Origin: Kingdonia uniflora
Lineage: Eukaryota > Streptophyta > Magnoliopsida > Ranunculales > Circaeasteraceae
Length of the DNA stretch: 64,000 bases
Assembly: GCA_014058105.1 (NCBI GenBank)
Contig: JACGCM010000004.1
Coordinates: 1,302,001-1,366,000 of the forward strand
Reading direction: 5' to 3'
Shown: in pieces, positions 1-11,900 of the stretch
How positions within the stretch are numbered: position 1 is the stretch's first letter
Layout: each line of letters begins with the position of its first letter
The notes under the pieces: generated by a model
What the model saw: only the letters and a program-made list of their open reading frames with translations
The model's database searches: none
Told to the model about the DNA's origin: nothing
Position numbers and translations under genes: made by a program

Positions 1-1420
1 TATACTTCAGCCGCCTTATGAACCTTGCATATCATCTCAATGAAACACTAATCTCTAACTTTTTCCTCTTCCACCTTCCCTGACACCGTCTTATTTCCAA
101 GACTAAAAGCCATATCAAAAGGGCTTTGAGGCAAGTACCTAAGATAAACTTCAAATTGAGACTTTAAAGAGGAACCATAAATCGCTCAATTAAAAGCAAA
201 CTAAAGACACGCTAAACTCTTATCCCAATTCTTCGGATGCTTAGAATGGAATCCCTTAAATAAATGAACTAAAAAACGATTAACTACCTCCGGTTGCCCG
301 TCAATCTGTGAATGAAATGTGGTACTTCTCTTCAACTTAGCATTTATTATCCCCTATAACGATCTCCAGAAATGCCCCCAAAAAGTGGCTATCCCTATCA
401 AAAATAATAGAAGAAGGGAGCACAAAATACCTCCAAACATCAGTGAAAAATAATAGCGTTGCCCCTTCCCCGGTGACCGTCTTCTGCATGGAATAAAAAC
501 TATCATCCTGCTGAATCAATTTACAACCACAAACTGATAATCATTATTATACTTTGTCATGGCCAAACCACCCATAAAATTTATCGAAATGCTCTCCCAA
601 GGTTGACTAGGTACTGGTAATGGTAAGTACAATCCCAACTTGTGATTGGAAGGCTTCGATGTGTTGCATATAACTCAACTACGAACCACACGAGCAACAC
701 CCGCCTGTATCTTCAGTCAATGGGAATAACGCTATAAATTCAAAAAAGTATTCTCAACCCCGAAATGACCTACCACCCGGGGACAATATACCTCTCTAAT
801 TCAATACAAATAGTCTTCACCCTTAGGAATATATAGTAGACTGCCCCTATAAATCAAACCATCCTTCAGTTGGCACTCACATATCTTGCCTTGCAGTAAC
901 TTCTGGTGAATCACACTGAGCTCCTTGTCCTCATCATACCCTGCAACATACTTAGACGAAGCAATAGGTTATATCTGCATAACTACCAACAAAGCAGAAA
1001 TAGTAGAAAATGGGGCTCAAGATAACATATCAGCCATTTTGTTGTACACTCCTTCTTATACTTGACAATAAAGGTGAATTGTTGTAAATACGACATCTAC
1101 TTCATATAACAAGCTTGTTGCAGCTTGGACTGTGCAGATAAGAACTGTAATGGTTTGTGATCGGAATTTACCAAAACCTCTTTCCCCAATAAGGAACTCT
1201 GCTAAAGCTTTATTGATTAGTATAATACATAGAACTACTTATCATGGGTAGGATAGTTGCGCACTGCTCTTGTAAACATCTCAGAATTGTAGGCAACCGG
1301 TCACCCATCTTATAACAAAATTGCCTCTAATGCATAGTTTGATGCATCTGTTTCGACCTTAAAAGAACGTTGAAAATTTGGCAATACGAACACTGGTGCA
1401 TATGTAATTTTTTGCCTCAA
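1..1420 (-). pseudogene. gypsy RNase H and integrase remnant
   Basis: Continuing leftward from the RT, the minus strand shows an RNase H core (FKVETDASNYALEAIL near 1350; VNSDHKPLQFL near 1150). An integrase follows: a core start like SQPWESISINFMGGL (about 600-560), IIFDRDSHF (about 400) and HSQIDGQPEVVNR (about 310-275). The reading frame changes repeatedly and many stops interrupt it. The order RT, RNase H, integrase identifies Ty3/gypsy rather than copia. The C-terminal end lies beyond the window. Confidence 0.75.
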
Positions 1421-1423
1421 TAA

Positions 1424-2330
1424 CTAAAAAATCTTCTCATGGTGATTATTCCATAAAAACTTCATACTGGTCTTTGTCAAGGAATGCAAAGGTGCTAAAA
1501 TATATGAAAAATGCTGAATAAACTTTTGTAAATACTGACAAGAACCCATAAAGCTTTGCATTCCTGTCACTGAACGGGGTCTAGGCCAACTAATACTAAC
1601 CGAGAACTTCTTTGGATCTACCTCAAGTTCACCTCCACCAACAATAAACCCCAAGTATACTAGTTCTTTCTTCCCAAACTCCTACTTCCTCCTCTTGAGA
1701 AAAAGTTGTTGGGATCTCAAGGCTTTCAACACTTTGCGTATGCATGAGGTGCTCCTCCCATATTTGACTATATATCAAGATATCATCTAAATAAACAATC
1801 ACAGAATCAACAATAAAAGCATGAAATACCTTATTCATCAACCACATAAATGTCATTGGAGCATTGCATAACCCAAAAGGCATCACCAACAACTCAAAAA
1901 TCCTTGTTTGGTCAATACGTGGAAGCGAATAACAATTCTTTACAGTAATCTTGTTCGGCACTCGATAATCCACACACATTCTCCAAGACCTATTCATCTT
2001 TGACACTAATAAAATTGGTGAACCACAAGGTGAGCAACTCAGATTCATAGCCCCTTGCTCTAAGAGATCTTGTACCTATTTCATGATTTCCTGACTCGCA
2101 TCCTCAGCTGCCATAGTTTGCTTAAACATAAAAGTAAGTTTAGGATTGGGTTTATCTAAATCGGGAAGGTCAACAGCTATTGTGGCTAGTGCACCTTTCT
2201 CTACCTTACTCTTCTTCTCCTTCAACCTAAGCTACGGGTGAAATTTCCAACATTTATCGAAAATATACCAATTTTCCTAATAATGGTTACAATAATTCCC
2301 TTGGATAAAGACCCCTCTCCTTTGGACTCC
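1424..2330 (-). pseudogene. gypsy gag tail and reverse transcriptase remnant
   Basis: Translated on the minus strand this gives a zinc-knuckle-like stretch ending KCWKFHPELR (about 2330-2240, frame shifting), then an RT beginning near 2090 with the motifs SPILLVSK, WRMCVDYR and ITVKNCYSLPRID. It continues with VMPFGLCNAP, the catalytic box YLDDILIYS, and the downstream thumb and connection residues FSVSISWPRPRS. Between LPRID and VMPFGL about 40 residues that normally form the palm are absent, so the RT has an internal deletion as well as stops. There is little room between the zinc knuckle and the RT for a protease domain, suggesting a further deletion there. No product is expected. Confidence 0.8.
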
Positions 2331-2435
2331 CCCTTGTACTTACACTTCCAACTAGACTTGTACCCCAACTTGCTTTTGTTGTCTTTCTTGTCATTCTTTA
2401 AGTACTTGCCTTCAATAGTAATTGCATTCACGATA

Positions 2436-2655
2436 AAGTCAAGAGATCACTTGTAATAAGATATCAGCCTCAAGCAATAAAATTTACTATTACAAAAAAC
2501 CCTCAACTCGAGGTTATGGTTTTTTATATATTCAAAGGTTATCCACGTTAAATCACCTGTGTCATTTATTGCTTGCTATCAGATTTTTATTATAGGTACA
2601 TCGGTGTAAGAGCTAATTCCAAGCCACTTCGATCTTACAGAATTAGGCCATTATA
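2436..2655 (+). repeat. Truncated 5' LTR of TAT copy 1
   Basis: This matches the last 220 bp of the 3' LTR (about 15198-15416), ending GGCCATTATA where the 3' copy ends GGCCATTACA. The first 400 bp or so of the LTR, including the TATA region, is missing and replaced by the gypsy remnant on its left. This points to a deletion or recombination junction at about 2436. Confidence 0.9.
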
Positions 2656-2657
2656 TT

Positions 2658-2675
2658 TGGCGCCATCTGTGGGAA
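2658..2675 (+). other. Primer-binding site of TAT copy 1
   Basis: TGGCGCCATCTGTGGGAA starts 2 bp after the LTR end and begins with TGG, as required to pair with the CCA end of a tRNA. Copy 2 has the same site with one change. The tRNA species was not determined. Confidence 0.8.
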
Positions 2676-2732
2676 GGATTGTATTTCCACGATATCTTAA
2701 GGTATACTTTTACACTACTACAAATTTCAATC

Positions 2733-4067
2733 ATGGTCACATCCATACGACCAGCAACCGGAATCCATCTCGATCTTTCACTTGAGCTAGAGCAACTTAC
2801 AAAGCTACGGGCGAATCTCAAAATTGAGACAGAGAAACGCATCGAGCTCAAACGTCAATTAACTCTTATCCGGGAGTTCTGTGAGAATGAGCTCAACGCT
2901 GAACGATAAACTCGTTTGAAAGCGCTCAAATGGCATGAACACTAGATGACAACAATGTAGACTGCCTTGTAGGCTCTGCAAAATACTCAGCAGGCTCTTC
3001 CAAAAAGATATCGCGATCAATTACAAGAAGCCTCCCGTGTTTCTGTACGACAAAGATTGGGACCTCGAGGAGCTACCAGCAAAGCTATTTCCAAAAATAT
3101 TTAGCACGAACCTCAACCTTCCATTCATTTGGGTGGTGAAGTTCAGTCTTAGATCAGCTGAGGTCACAGATTTTCCATACGTTAAGAGGAAGAATAGCGA
3201 CGTCCACCTCGAGTTCCAGTATAAGATCGTTTGAGTGAAGGTACCGGTACTCACAATCTGTAACCTCCTCTCTAAGTCACTCAGCCGACACGTCACTATG
3301 TCATACAAGAGCATATGGATCATCGAATTAAGGACTTGATCGAAACACAAATTCTGAGCATAACAGATGACCTAACCAAGCTACAAGGAATTCCAATTAC
3401 CAAAGAACTATTCGATATGGAAATACCAAAAGGTTTCCATACTCCGAAAATTCGTAAATACAAGCGCACTGATCAAAAGGAGCACATTCAATAATACCGT
3501 AATTTATTGGGGTTGTAATCAAACCTCAACCATATCCTTTGTCGTTTCTTCACCATGAGTCTGCAGGAGGAACCACTCCGATGGTTCCACTCTCTACCTG
3601 AAGACTCCATATAAACATTCGACCAAGTGCAGAAATAATTCATCAAGACGTATGTTCATAACAGAGGCAAGGAAGAGAATCTATATTCTCTTATCTAACT
3701 CAGACAATCACATGGAGAGAAGCTTGAGGCTTTTGCAAAGAAGTTTTTGGAGCTCGCGCGTAAAGTAGACAATCATGATCAAAAAATAGTTGTTACCGCT
3801 TTCACCAATGCACTCAAGCTCGACTGCAAAGTCAAAGAGCACCTCTTCCACAAAAAGCCAGCGACCTTGGAAGATATGATCACCAAGGATAATAATTATG
3901 TCGACCTAGAAAGTATGATGTCCGAAAGGCATAAATCTACTAAATCCGTCCTTACCACCAAAGTTCTATCTACAGATCAAAGCACTGAACCAAAGGAGGA
4001 TCGAGGTGGACAAAAGTTCTCCAAGGGAAACACTGGGAACCCTCGAAAAGGCAGTTTACAAATCTAA
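2733..4067 (+). pseudogene. TAT copy 1 gag remnant
   Basis: The frame opens with an ATG at 2733 (MVTSIRPATGIHLDLSLELE), a coiled-coil-like N-terminus that stops at 2909. Gag similarity resumes about 3030-3230 and 3330-4067. The best block is 3730-4067 with EAFAKKFLELARKVDNHDQK and KPATLEDMITK, the C-terminal part of the Retrotrans_gag capsid domain. No clean CCHC zinc knuckle is visible. Several stops and frameshifts interrupt it. The homologous gag of copy 2 lies at 34240-36050 on the other strand. Confidence 0.75.
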
Positions 4068-4265
4068 CTGGTCCATCAGAAGATGAATGTTTGAATTTCC
4101 ATAGTTTTTCCAATCCTCTCAAAGGATAAGCTCTACCATCTCTCTCAACAATTGGAACCAATCGAGAACCCACCGTACTGCATGCATCATAAGGTAAACC
4201 ATCATTCTATTGACAATTGTTATGCTTTATAGAGGTTACTCGAATACATTTTCAAGGAAGGATGA

Positions 4266-5125
4266 ATGCTTGAATATATATTCGACCTGGAATCATACAA
4301 GGATGGCAGCTATAAGAAGCAGCTTAAAATTGTCCAGGTCGAAGATCAAGCTGAGGAGAGGCATCTTTACTATATGTGCCACAGCAACATGATCAAAATC
4401 CATCTGATTGCCAACTCTAACAAATTTAAGCGCAGGAGAATATCGGAATGCTGCGATCTCACACCTCAAGACTATGAAGCCAAACTTCTGCCTGAGTCGA
4501 GCATTCGCTGGCTTGGGATCTCATTCGAAGATTGCAATACTAGCCATGTCAAATTTTCACATTATGATACATTAGTCATAATGCTTAAGATGAAAAATTT
4601 TATCATGCACACAATGATGATCGATACTGGCAGCAGTATTTAGATTCACTTTTAGAGTACTATCGGCCAAATGGGATTGGCCAATCAAGTTATCCAAAGC
4701 AACACCGATATCAGTGGATTCAATGGTTTTAAAAGAAGAGTGAGTAGGCATGATCATCTTACCTATTACTGTAGGACCAGCCATAATTGGCATCATCTTC
4801 TATATGATTAACACTAAATCTCAATATCTCAAGATTATGGGCCGCTATTGGATTCATAACATGGAAGCAATCGCTTCCACCTACCATCAAACACTCCACT
4901 TCAAATACAATGATGGTATCTGTGAGATCAGGGGTAGTCAAAAGCTTTCTCGAGCTTGTAAAAATTCAGTCTCTGCTATTCTAAATACCTCTGATAGATA
5001 TGCCGCATAACATTTACAAAAAGCAGAACACCTTGATGATCAGCCTTCCACTGAGGAACCCATAGAATACATTAACATTGATGGACCTAGCGGAGGTACT
5101 TTCATAAGTTCTAAGCTTATTAAGC
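4266..5125 (+). pseudogene. TAT copy 1 protease region remnant
   Basis: An open stretch from 4266 to 4643 ends in MMIDTGSSI, where DTGSS is the aspartic protease active-site signature of retroelements; a stop follows immediately. A second open stretch (4750-5010) reads ITVGPAIIGIIFYMI and later WIHNMEAIAS, the conserved sequence after the protease core in this element family, shared with copy 2 at 33706-34130. The protease is therefore recognisable but interrupted. Confidence 0.75.
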
Positions 5126-6060
5126 ACGAAAAAGATGCACTGATTCAAATACGACTAAATCGAGATGTTTTTGTGTGGTCTTTCGAAGAAATGTCTTGAG
5201 TCGATCCGGCTAAGGCATGTCACAAATTATCCATCAACATCAACGCCACGACAGTCAAGAAGAAACAACGACGACTATCACCGTGACTTCGCGATGAAGA
5301 TAACATGGAAATCGTAAAATTGATCAAAGTGAGATTCATTCGAGAAGCCAAATATCTAGATTGGATATCTAACATCGTCGCTGTCCCAAAGAAGAATGGA
5401 AAAATCTGAGTTTGTGTAGATTTTACCGATCTAAACAAACATACTCCAAAAGATAGTTTTCCTCTTCCCAACATTCAACAAATCCTTGATTCTACAATAA
5501 GTCACGAACATCTATATATGTTGGACTCTACTTTTGGATACAATCAGATTCCACTTTTGGAAGAAGATCAAGAAAATATCACTTTCATCACTGAAAGAGG
5601 ACTTTACTGCTACAAAGTCATGCCCTTCAGACTCAAAAACGCAGGTGCAACTTATCAACGGTCGATGACTACTATGTTTAAAGCACATCTTGGCAAAGTC
5701 ATGGAAGTATGCATTTACGATCTCTTGTGCAAGAGCATACAGTCCACCAACCACATTTTAAATCTCAACACAATATTCAACATTCTTCATTATTACAGGA
5801 TGCGTCTCAATCCAGATAACTGACAATTCAGAGTATATTCAACTCAATTTTTTAGCTACCTCATCAGCAATAAAGGGATTGAGGCCGATCCAGATTAGAT
5901 TTGGGATCTCCTTAACTTGCAATCTCCAAAAATGACGAAAGACGTTCAAAAACTTGCCTGTAAGATTGCCGCTATCAACAATTTTGTTTCAAAATCTTCA
6001 GAAAATTGTCATTGGCTATTCCTACTATTCTGTGGTTGTACCAGAATACGAGGAAAAGTT
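5126..6060 (+). pseudogene. TAT copy 1 reverse transcriptase remnant
   Basis: The RT carries VAVPKKNGK, VDFTDLNKHTPKDSFPLP, NQIPLLEEDQENITF and YCYKVMPFRLKNAGATYQ. At the catalytic box it has CIYDLLCKS where copy 2 has VYIDDLLCKS, so one catalytic aspartate has changed to tyrosine. The longest open part is 5518-5823. The thumb and connection follow with stops (about 5824-6060). Even without the stops the active site would be broken. Confidence 0.85.
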
Positions 6061-7020
6061 TAGCCAAATGAAGAGGTTCAATGGACATCAGAATACGAAG
6101 TAGCTTTTAAGGATCTCAAAACCTATTTGAGGTAGTCTCCCAGATTGAGCACCCCAATAGATAATGAGAAACTGATTATCTACCTAGCAATTACAGATAC
6201 TTCACTCAGCTCGGTTCTTATTCAACTTGAAGGGAAAATCAAGAAACCAATCTACTTCATCAGCAAAACCCTCCCTCCAACGGAAATGAGGCACTCTAAA
6301 ATTAAAAAACTTTTCTTCACTTTTGTTTGCACTTCACAAAAACTCAAGCACTACTTCCAAGCTCATTTAGTCAAAGTCATGGCGAACTACCCACTTCGGG
6401 AAGTTCTGTCTAAAAAAGAAAAATCAAGGAGAGTACAATAATGGTCAGTCAATTTGGGAGAATATGATATCAAATTCAAACATCGTCATTCCAAAAAGGG
6501 TCAAGCAGTTGATGATTTTCTCGTAGATTTTCCAATGGAAGATCCTGAATGGGATGAGTATGATCCAGACCTTGCAGAGGAAGTTACTGAAGATCCACTC
6601 CCAAGGCATTTGACGAGTGAGCTGAATGGATTATAAGGAAAGGGTGGAGACTTCTCATAGATAGATCAGCAGGACCCGCAGGGTCAGGAATTGGAATCCT
6701 ATTGATTGCCCCTTCCAATGAAGAAATTAAGAAATCAATCTACTTAAATTTGAGGCCTCAAACAATATCACCGAATACGAAGCTCTTATTCATGAACTCG
6801 ACCTCGTTCTTGAGCTCGGCGTCCCAGAACTCCCAGTTTACAGAGATTCACTACTAATCGTCCACCATTACTCTAAGCAATGTAAGATGAATGGCCAGAT
6901 AATCGAATATGTAGCCCTCATTGCATATAAGATAAGTAAGTTCGTGCAAGCAACTCTCGATTATCTTCTACGAGGTGAAAACAGACACGCCGACTCCTTG
7001 GCATATCTAGCCAAGGTCTT
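6061..7020 (+). pseudogene. TAT copy 1 dual RNase H remnant
   Basis: The gypsy RNase H lies at about 6145-6441 (KLIIYLAITDTSLSSVLIQ, KPIYFISKTLPPTE, ending VKVMANYPLREVL). After a linker at 6454-6636 a second, archaeal-type RNase H follows in broken frames: RLLIDRSAGPAGSGIGI near 6650 and the C-terminal AD-L motif near 6985. A doubled RNase H in this order is characteristic of plant TAT elements. The second domain is much better preserved in copy 2 (31866-32222). Confidence 0.75.
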
Positions 7021-7099
7021 GGGAAAAGAAGTTTGATATCTCCAGATCAAAGTAATTTCAACCACTAGCATTGATTGCATTTTTGTATGCACGATCAGC

Positions 7100-8382
7100 A
7101 CTAAGGGTGATAAAGGGGAAGACGACGATTGGAAAAAGCCTTTCTTAGCCTATCTCGGTATCGATAACAAATGTAAAGGACCACTTCCAGCAGATCTGAA
7201 GGAGCACCGACAGCTGATCGATAACCTAAAACATTATACAAATCAAAATGGTACCTTATACCACCGTTCAATCATGGGGCCGTACCTGAAGTGCCTCTCT
7301 AGATAGAAAGTGGATGATATGCCCCGCGATTTTCATGAAGGAACTTGTGGCTCCTATGCCGCAGGTCGATCACTGGCAAACAGGGCCATTATGCAAGGAG
7401 TATTCTGGCCTGGCATACGCAAGCAAGCCAAAGAGTACTCACGTAAATGTGATTCATATAAACGACATGGACAAATGATACGTTCCCCTACGCTTGAACT
7501 CCATGCAAGCAAGGTGTTTTGGCCATTCAAACAATAGGTACTCGATCTTGTCGGCGAATTTCTAAATTATCCAGGTAACCGCCGTCGCCTACTCATAGCT
7601 ACCAATTATTTTACAAAATAGATAGAAGCAGTTCTACTCAGTCAAATCAGAGAAGAAGAAGTTATCTCTTTTATCTGGGAATACATCATCACTCAGTTTG
7701 GGTACCCTCGCCTAATTCGTATCGATAATAGTCCCCAATTTGTTGGAAAAAAAGGTTATAGCTTTCCTCAACCAACACAATATCATCCACTCACCATCTA
7801 ATCTCTACTACCCTCAAGGCAATGGCCAAGCCAAAATCACCAACAAAACTATCGTAGATAGACTCAAGAAAAGGCTTCATTCACTGAAAAAAGGGAATTG
7901 GGTTCGAGAACTTCCTCATGTCTTATGGGCATATCGTACCACTCTACGTCAATCAACAGGTTGCACTCTATTCCTTCTTACCTATGACACTGAAGCCAAT
8001 ATTCCCTCCTAATATAATCATCCAGTCAAAGATCACGAGCTAACTGACAAGGAAATTGAGTTCAAATTGGCCTGCAAGCTCAATTGGATCGATGAAACCA
8101 GGGAATGCGCCATCGCTAACCTAGGTTAATATCACCATATACTGGCCAGTTCGTACAACAAACGAGTCAAAAGTCGTACCTTCCAAATCGATGATCTCAT
8201 CCTCAGAGAAATCCCTCAACACCGCAAAGAGCCTCATGCTGGGAAACTAACAGAAAATTGAGAGGGTCCATTCCTTATCACAGGTCTCTCGAGCCTGAGA
8301 TCATATTACTTCATGACAGAAGAGGGAGTTCACATTTCAAATCTTTAGAATACTAGGCGACTGAAACGGCATTATCGTTAAG
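7100..8382 (+). pseudogene. TAT copy 1 integrase remnant
   Basis: The HHCC zinc-binding N-terminus is at 7310-7537 (FHEGTCGSYAAGRSLA, VFWPGIRKQA, SRKCDSYKRHG; the last cysteine of the pair is replaced by tyrosine). The catalytic core follows in changing frames with VLDLVGEFLNYPGN, IATNYFTK, FGYPRLIRIDNSPQFVGK and PQGNGQAK. The C-terminal region 7740-8380 includes HVLWAYRTTLRQSTG and SYNKRVKSRTFQIDDLILRE. No chromodomain is seen, consistent with a TAT element. Confidence 0.8.
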
Positions 8383-8527
8383 TCCCTCACTACTCTATTT
8401 CAAATTCCCACTTTTTCCATTCCAAAAGTAAGATTTTCATTTCCATCAAATGTACATCATTTTCTATTCAATAAAACTTACAAGTTTTTCTCTCATGCAT
8501 CTCTCTACTGCGTAGACAATACATAGA

Positions 8528-8861
8528 TTAAAGTATAGATAATACTAGCTTTCAATCGACCTCTATACCAGTTAAATCAAGGATAACACTTAGTTTGGCT
8601 GACTCTACTAAATCTTTGTGATTTAAATGAAGGTCTTACTAGTTTTCAATCAAAGACTCTACCAGACATAAAGATAAAGCAAAGGTAAAACTAGCTTTTA
8701 TCTACCTCAATACGACAGCGACATCATACCAGTTAAATCAAGGATAACACTTGGTTTGGCTAACTATACTAAATCTCTGTTATTAAAACAAAGGTAATAC
8801 TAGTTTTCAATCAAAGACTCAACCAGACATAAGATAAAGCAAAGGTAAAACTAGCTTTCAT
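8528..8861 (+). repeat. Tandem repeat between pol and antisense gene, copy 1
   Basis: Two main copies of about 161 bp begin at 8567 and 8728 (both ACCAGTTAAATCAAGGATAA). Each contains AAAGGTAAAACTAGCTTT-like sub-repeats, which also occur at 8528-8560. The block lies exactly between the end of pol and the 3' end of the antisense gene. TAT copy 2 has a related repeat at the same place (29993-30290). Confidence 0.8.
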
Positions 8862-8939
8862 CTTTCAACATGTCTGCAATAGCTACTTTTTATTTCAGGT
8901 TACATATTTAACCACTGCAATGGATTTTTTTCTGTTGTT

Positions 8940-11900
8940 TGGATGTTAGCTATGCTTTCCTCTACAATAGGAGGTCGATCAGCCATAAATTCTCGAGCTC
9001 AAGCATTAACAACAATCCTGCCTTGCTTTATAAATTCAGCAGGTCGAGGGCCTAAGTCCGTTTTCATGGAGGCCATACAATTTCCCCAATCTATATCAGC
9101 TCTGAAGATACATCACCTGTCTGACAAATAGTTGAACAAGGTATCTTTTTCTAACTCAAGCCTTTTTACCTCCACTACAAAATAGGCAATCACCGCCCTC
9201 AACAAGTCCAAGTGTGTTGCATGAGGTATGACTGCCATAAAAAAGTTTGCTCTCGCTCGCTAAATGTGATCTTCCAACGTCGTACACCGTTCTTTTTACC
9301 TTTTCATTTCACTATCTATTCGAGCTGTAAATGTAATGTTCCATTCTAATTTCTTGTCAGCTTTAGCTAATTTAGCCAGATTAATCGCTTTCAAATCTGC
9401 CACTTGAGCTTGAAGTTCCTCAATCTTCCTATTTAAATCTTCCCTGCCTAGAATTTTCTGTAGCAATTCGTCTTTCATTTATATCAAAATCTTCTTCCCT
9501 CTAATAACCCACTCTAACCCCAGCTCTCTTGAAAGAGCAGCATCCAGTTTCCTTTCGCACTCCCTTAACCGCTCAACTCCTTTCCGTACATAACCTTAAG
9601 TTCAGGCTACATTCCCTTCTAGCTCACTTATTCGAGCAGATAGACTGACTAAATTCCCTAAAATAAGGGAAACCTTGGCATCATTTGTTATTCTTCCTCG
9701 AGTGTTCTCCAGCCTCGGCGTTTCTAGCACACAAATTGGCAAGCAGCAATTCGGTGTTCAGTTGTGCCACCCTCTCATTCAACTCATCACATTTTCGTTG
9801 CATCATCTGAAACTCTATTGCTTTAGCAGGTAAGGATGTAGACAACCGTTCAACTGTAACTTCAGAAGCCAATAAATCATCCCGAGCATTCTTCAGCTCG
9901 CTATCTTTGTCAAACATTTTCTTTTTTAATCGCTCCAGCTCGTTTCTAACATTTACTAGATCAGCTCGAATTTTCTCCTGGTTGATCGTTTTATTGATCA
10001 ATTCGCCCTTCAAACTGGCCACAGAGTGATTTAACCCTTTCTCCAATCTTTCTAATGCCTGTATAAGGTATCGAGCCATGTCTGCATCCCTACTCTTTGC
10101 CATTAGCGCGTCATTCTGACTTTGGATCTTCGCTGCGTGTTCTTTCATCTCCGTGAGCTCTAGTTGCCCCTTATTAATTTAGACATCCTTTTCTTCAAAA
10201 AAATTAGCCAGGTTGGCAGCAGTTTGGTTTGCCTCAACAAATTTAAAGTGTACTTTTACATGCTGATCTTCTCTGTCTTTATTTGCCTCTCTGATCCTGT
10301 AAAACTTATCCGTATATTCTTGGTTACATTGGCGTGCCACACTCTTGCTCGAGCGAGCTGACTCCAATTTGACCAGTACATTACAGATACATTATATCAA
10401 GTTCAATTCAAAATACTCATTCAACACATATATCTCATTTCTAACCAAATATCTATTTTTTCTCCAACATCTACTGTGTAAAACTACTTTTAAACTTAAG
10501 GTCGAAGTACAATCTTAGATGGATGCTCCATAACATATACTTCCAAGTCTAAAGTACACATTCTCTATATTTTAATTTGTTAATACTTTGATATTTCCTG
10601 TACACCATTTCAGTGCCATTGCCCCTAAACAGATAACAGGTTTTTGGTCTGTCTCTGCACTCTATTTATTACTTTGTAACTCTATACTAATGAAGCATAC
10701 AGGTCAAATATTTCTTACTATGTTCAAACCTGTAGCTTCGCTTGCGATGACAACAGGGACGTTGAGGCGTCTCTCTCTTTAGCAAGCTCAGTCTCTAAAT
10801 CATCTATTTTGAGGTGCATGTCCTTAAGTTCCTACAACAAGGTTTACAAAAGCGACTTACCCTACAAAATTCTATCCAACAAGCAATATTCAATCAGTTT
10901 ACAAACATTCCCAAATATTCATACAATCACATAATCATCATTCTACTCTACCTTCTTATTTCACCTCTCTGGGCATTCATTATCATCCCATTGGTTGTCT
11001 CGCACCATTTGGGGAGAGACGTCATCCAACCCATCCGCAACTCCAACAACAACATCTTCCACCTCATCATCTTCCTCTACCTCAACGCAGATGTCAGCCC
11101 TAATGGCATCCACCTCATCTTCAGAATACCCCAATAATATAAGGTGGCGCCCGAGTCTATCCCACTCAGTGACCACCTCGTCCAAATTCACTCTCGCCTC
11201 TACGGTCATATTGTTGATCTCTATCAATTGTGAAGCCTTCAGGACCTCCAACCATTTTCCCTCCTTGAGCAAGTCTGCTTTCAATTGAGCTACCTTCTCC
11301 TCAAGTTTGACTTTCACTTTCTTCAACTCAACTTTTTCCTCCTCGACCCCGAGGCATATCCCCTTCATCAGACGAGCAGCCTACAAAATAAACAAAATCA
11401 GCCTTATTATCAGCTCGAGTCGCAATACAAAAATTTATCACATATTCAAAGCATATGAACCTACCATTTTGCTCATCTCCTTTTCCCCGTGGAGAGCTGC
11501 CAACCTAGCCCTTTCCCCCACCTCTCTCGGTTTATCTTCTATAACAGGTTGATCTTCAACGACCTTCACCCCTAACATTTCAGAAGGTTCGACCCTTCTC
11601 TTTTTTGCCTTCCCTATGACCTCACCACATCCCAAGGTTCCAGAGGTTGAAGGACGCTTCAACATTTTCATCCTGGGAAACGTTTGAGCTAGCTTGTTCG
11701 ACGTAGTAGACTCCGGTAACCCCATGTAGTCCACTCTAGGGACCTTGGGAAAGTTCACTCGCCTTTCCCCATCAGTTCACTTCTTCTTGCTGCCATCAGT
11801 ACCCGTTATTAGCCTCGCCGATTGAGACTTTTGAACTTTTTCGGATCGGCTGTTAGCACATTTATGCCTGTCAATGACAAGTTCTTTTAACACAGCCTCG

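Larger units (their letters stand above)
1..2435 (-). mobile_element. Decayed Ty3/gypsy retrotransposon, partial
   Basis: On the minus strand the sequence reads, from right to left, a gag zinc-knuckle tail, reverse transcriptase, RNase H and integrase, which is the Ty3/gypsy order. It continues past position 1, so the 3' LTR is outside the window. The right end stops abruptly at about 2435, where the LTR of another element begins, so its gag and 5' LTR are missing. All reading frames carry stops and frameshifts, so this is an old, inactive copy. Lineage is uncertain; the RT wording looks like the chromovirus side of gypsy but no chromodomain can be checked. Confidence 0.85.

Noticed and set aside
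10995..11552. Plus-strand open frames opposite the antisense coiled-coil gene
   Set aside because: Low-complexity TSS/SST-type translations that are shadows of the glutamate/aspartate-rich antisense exons C and D.
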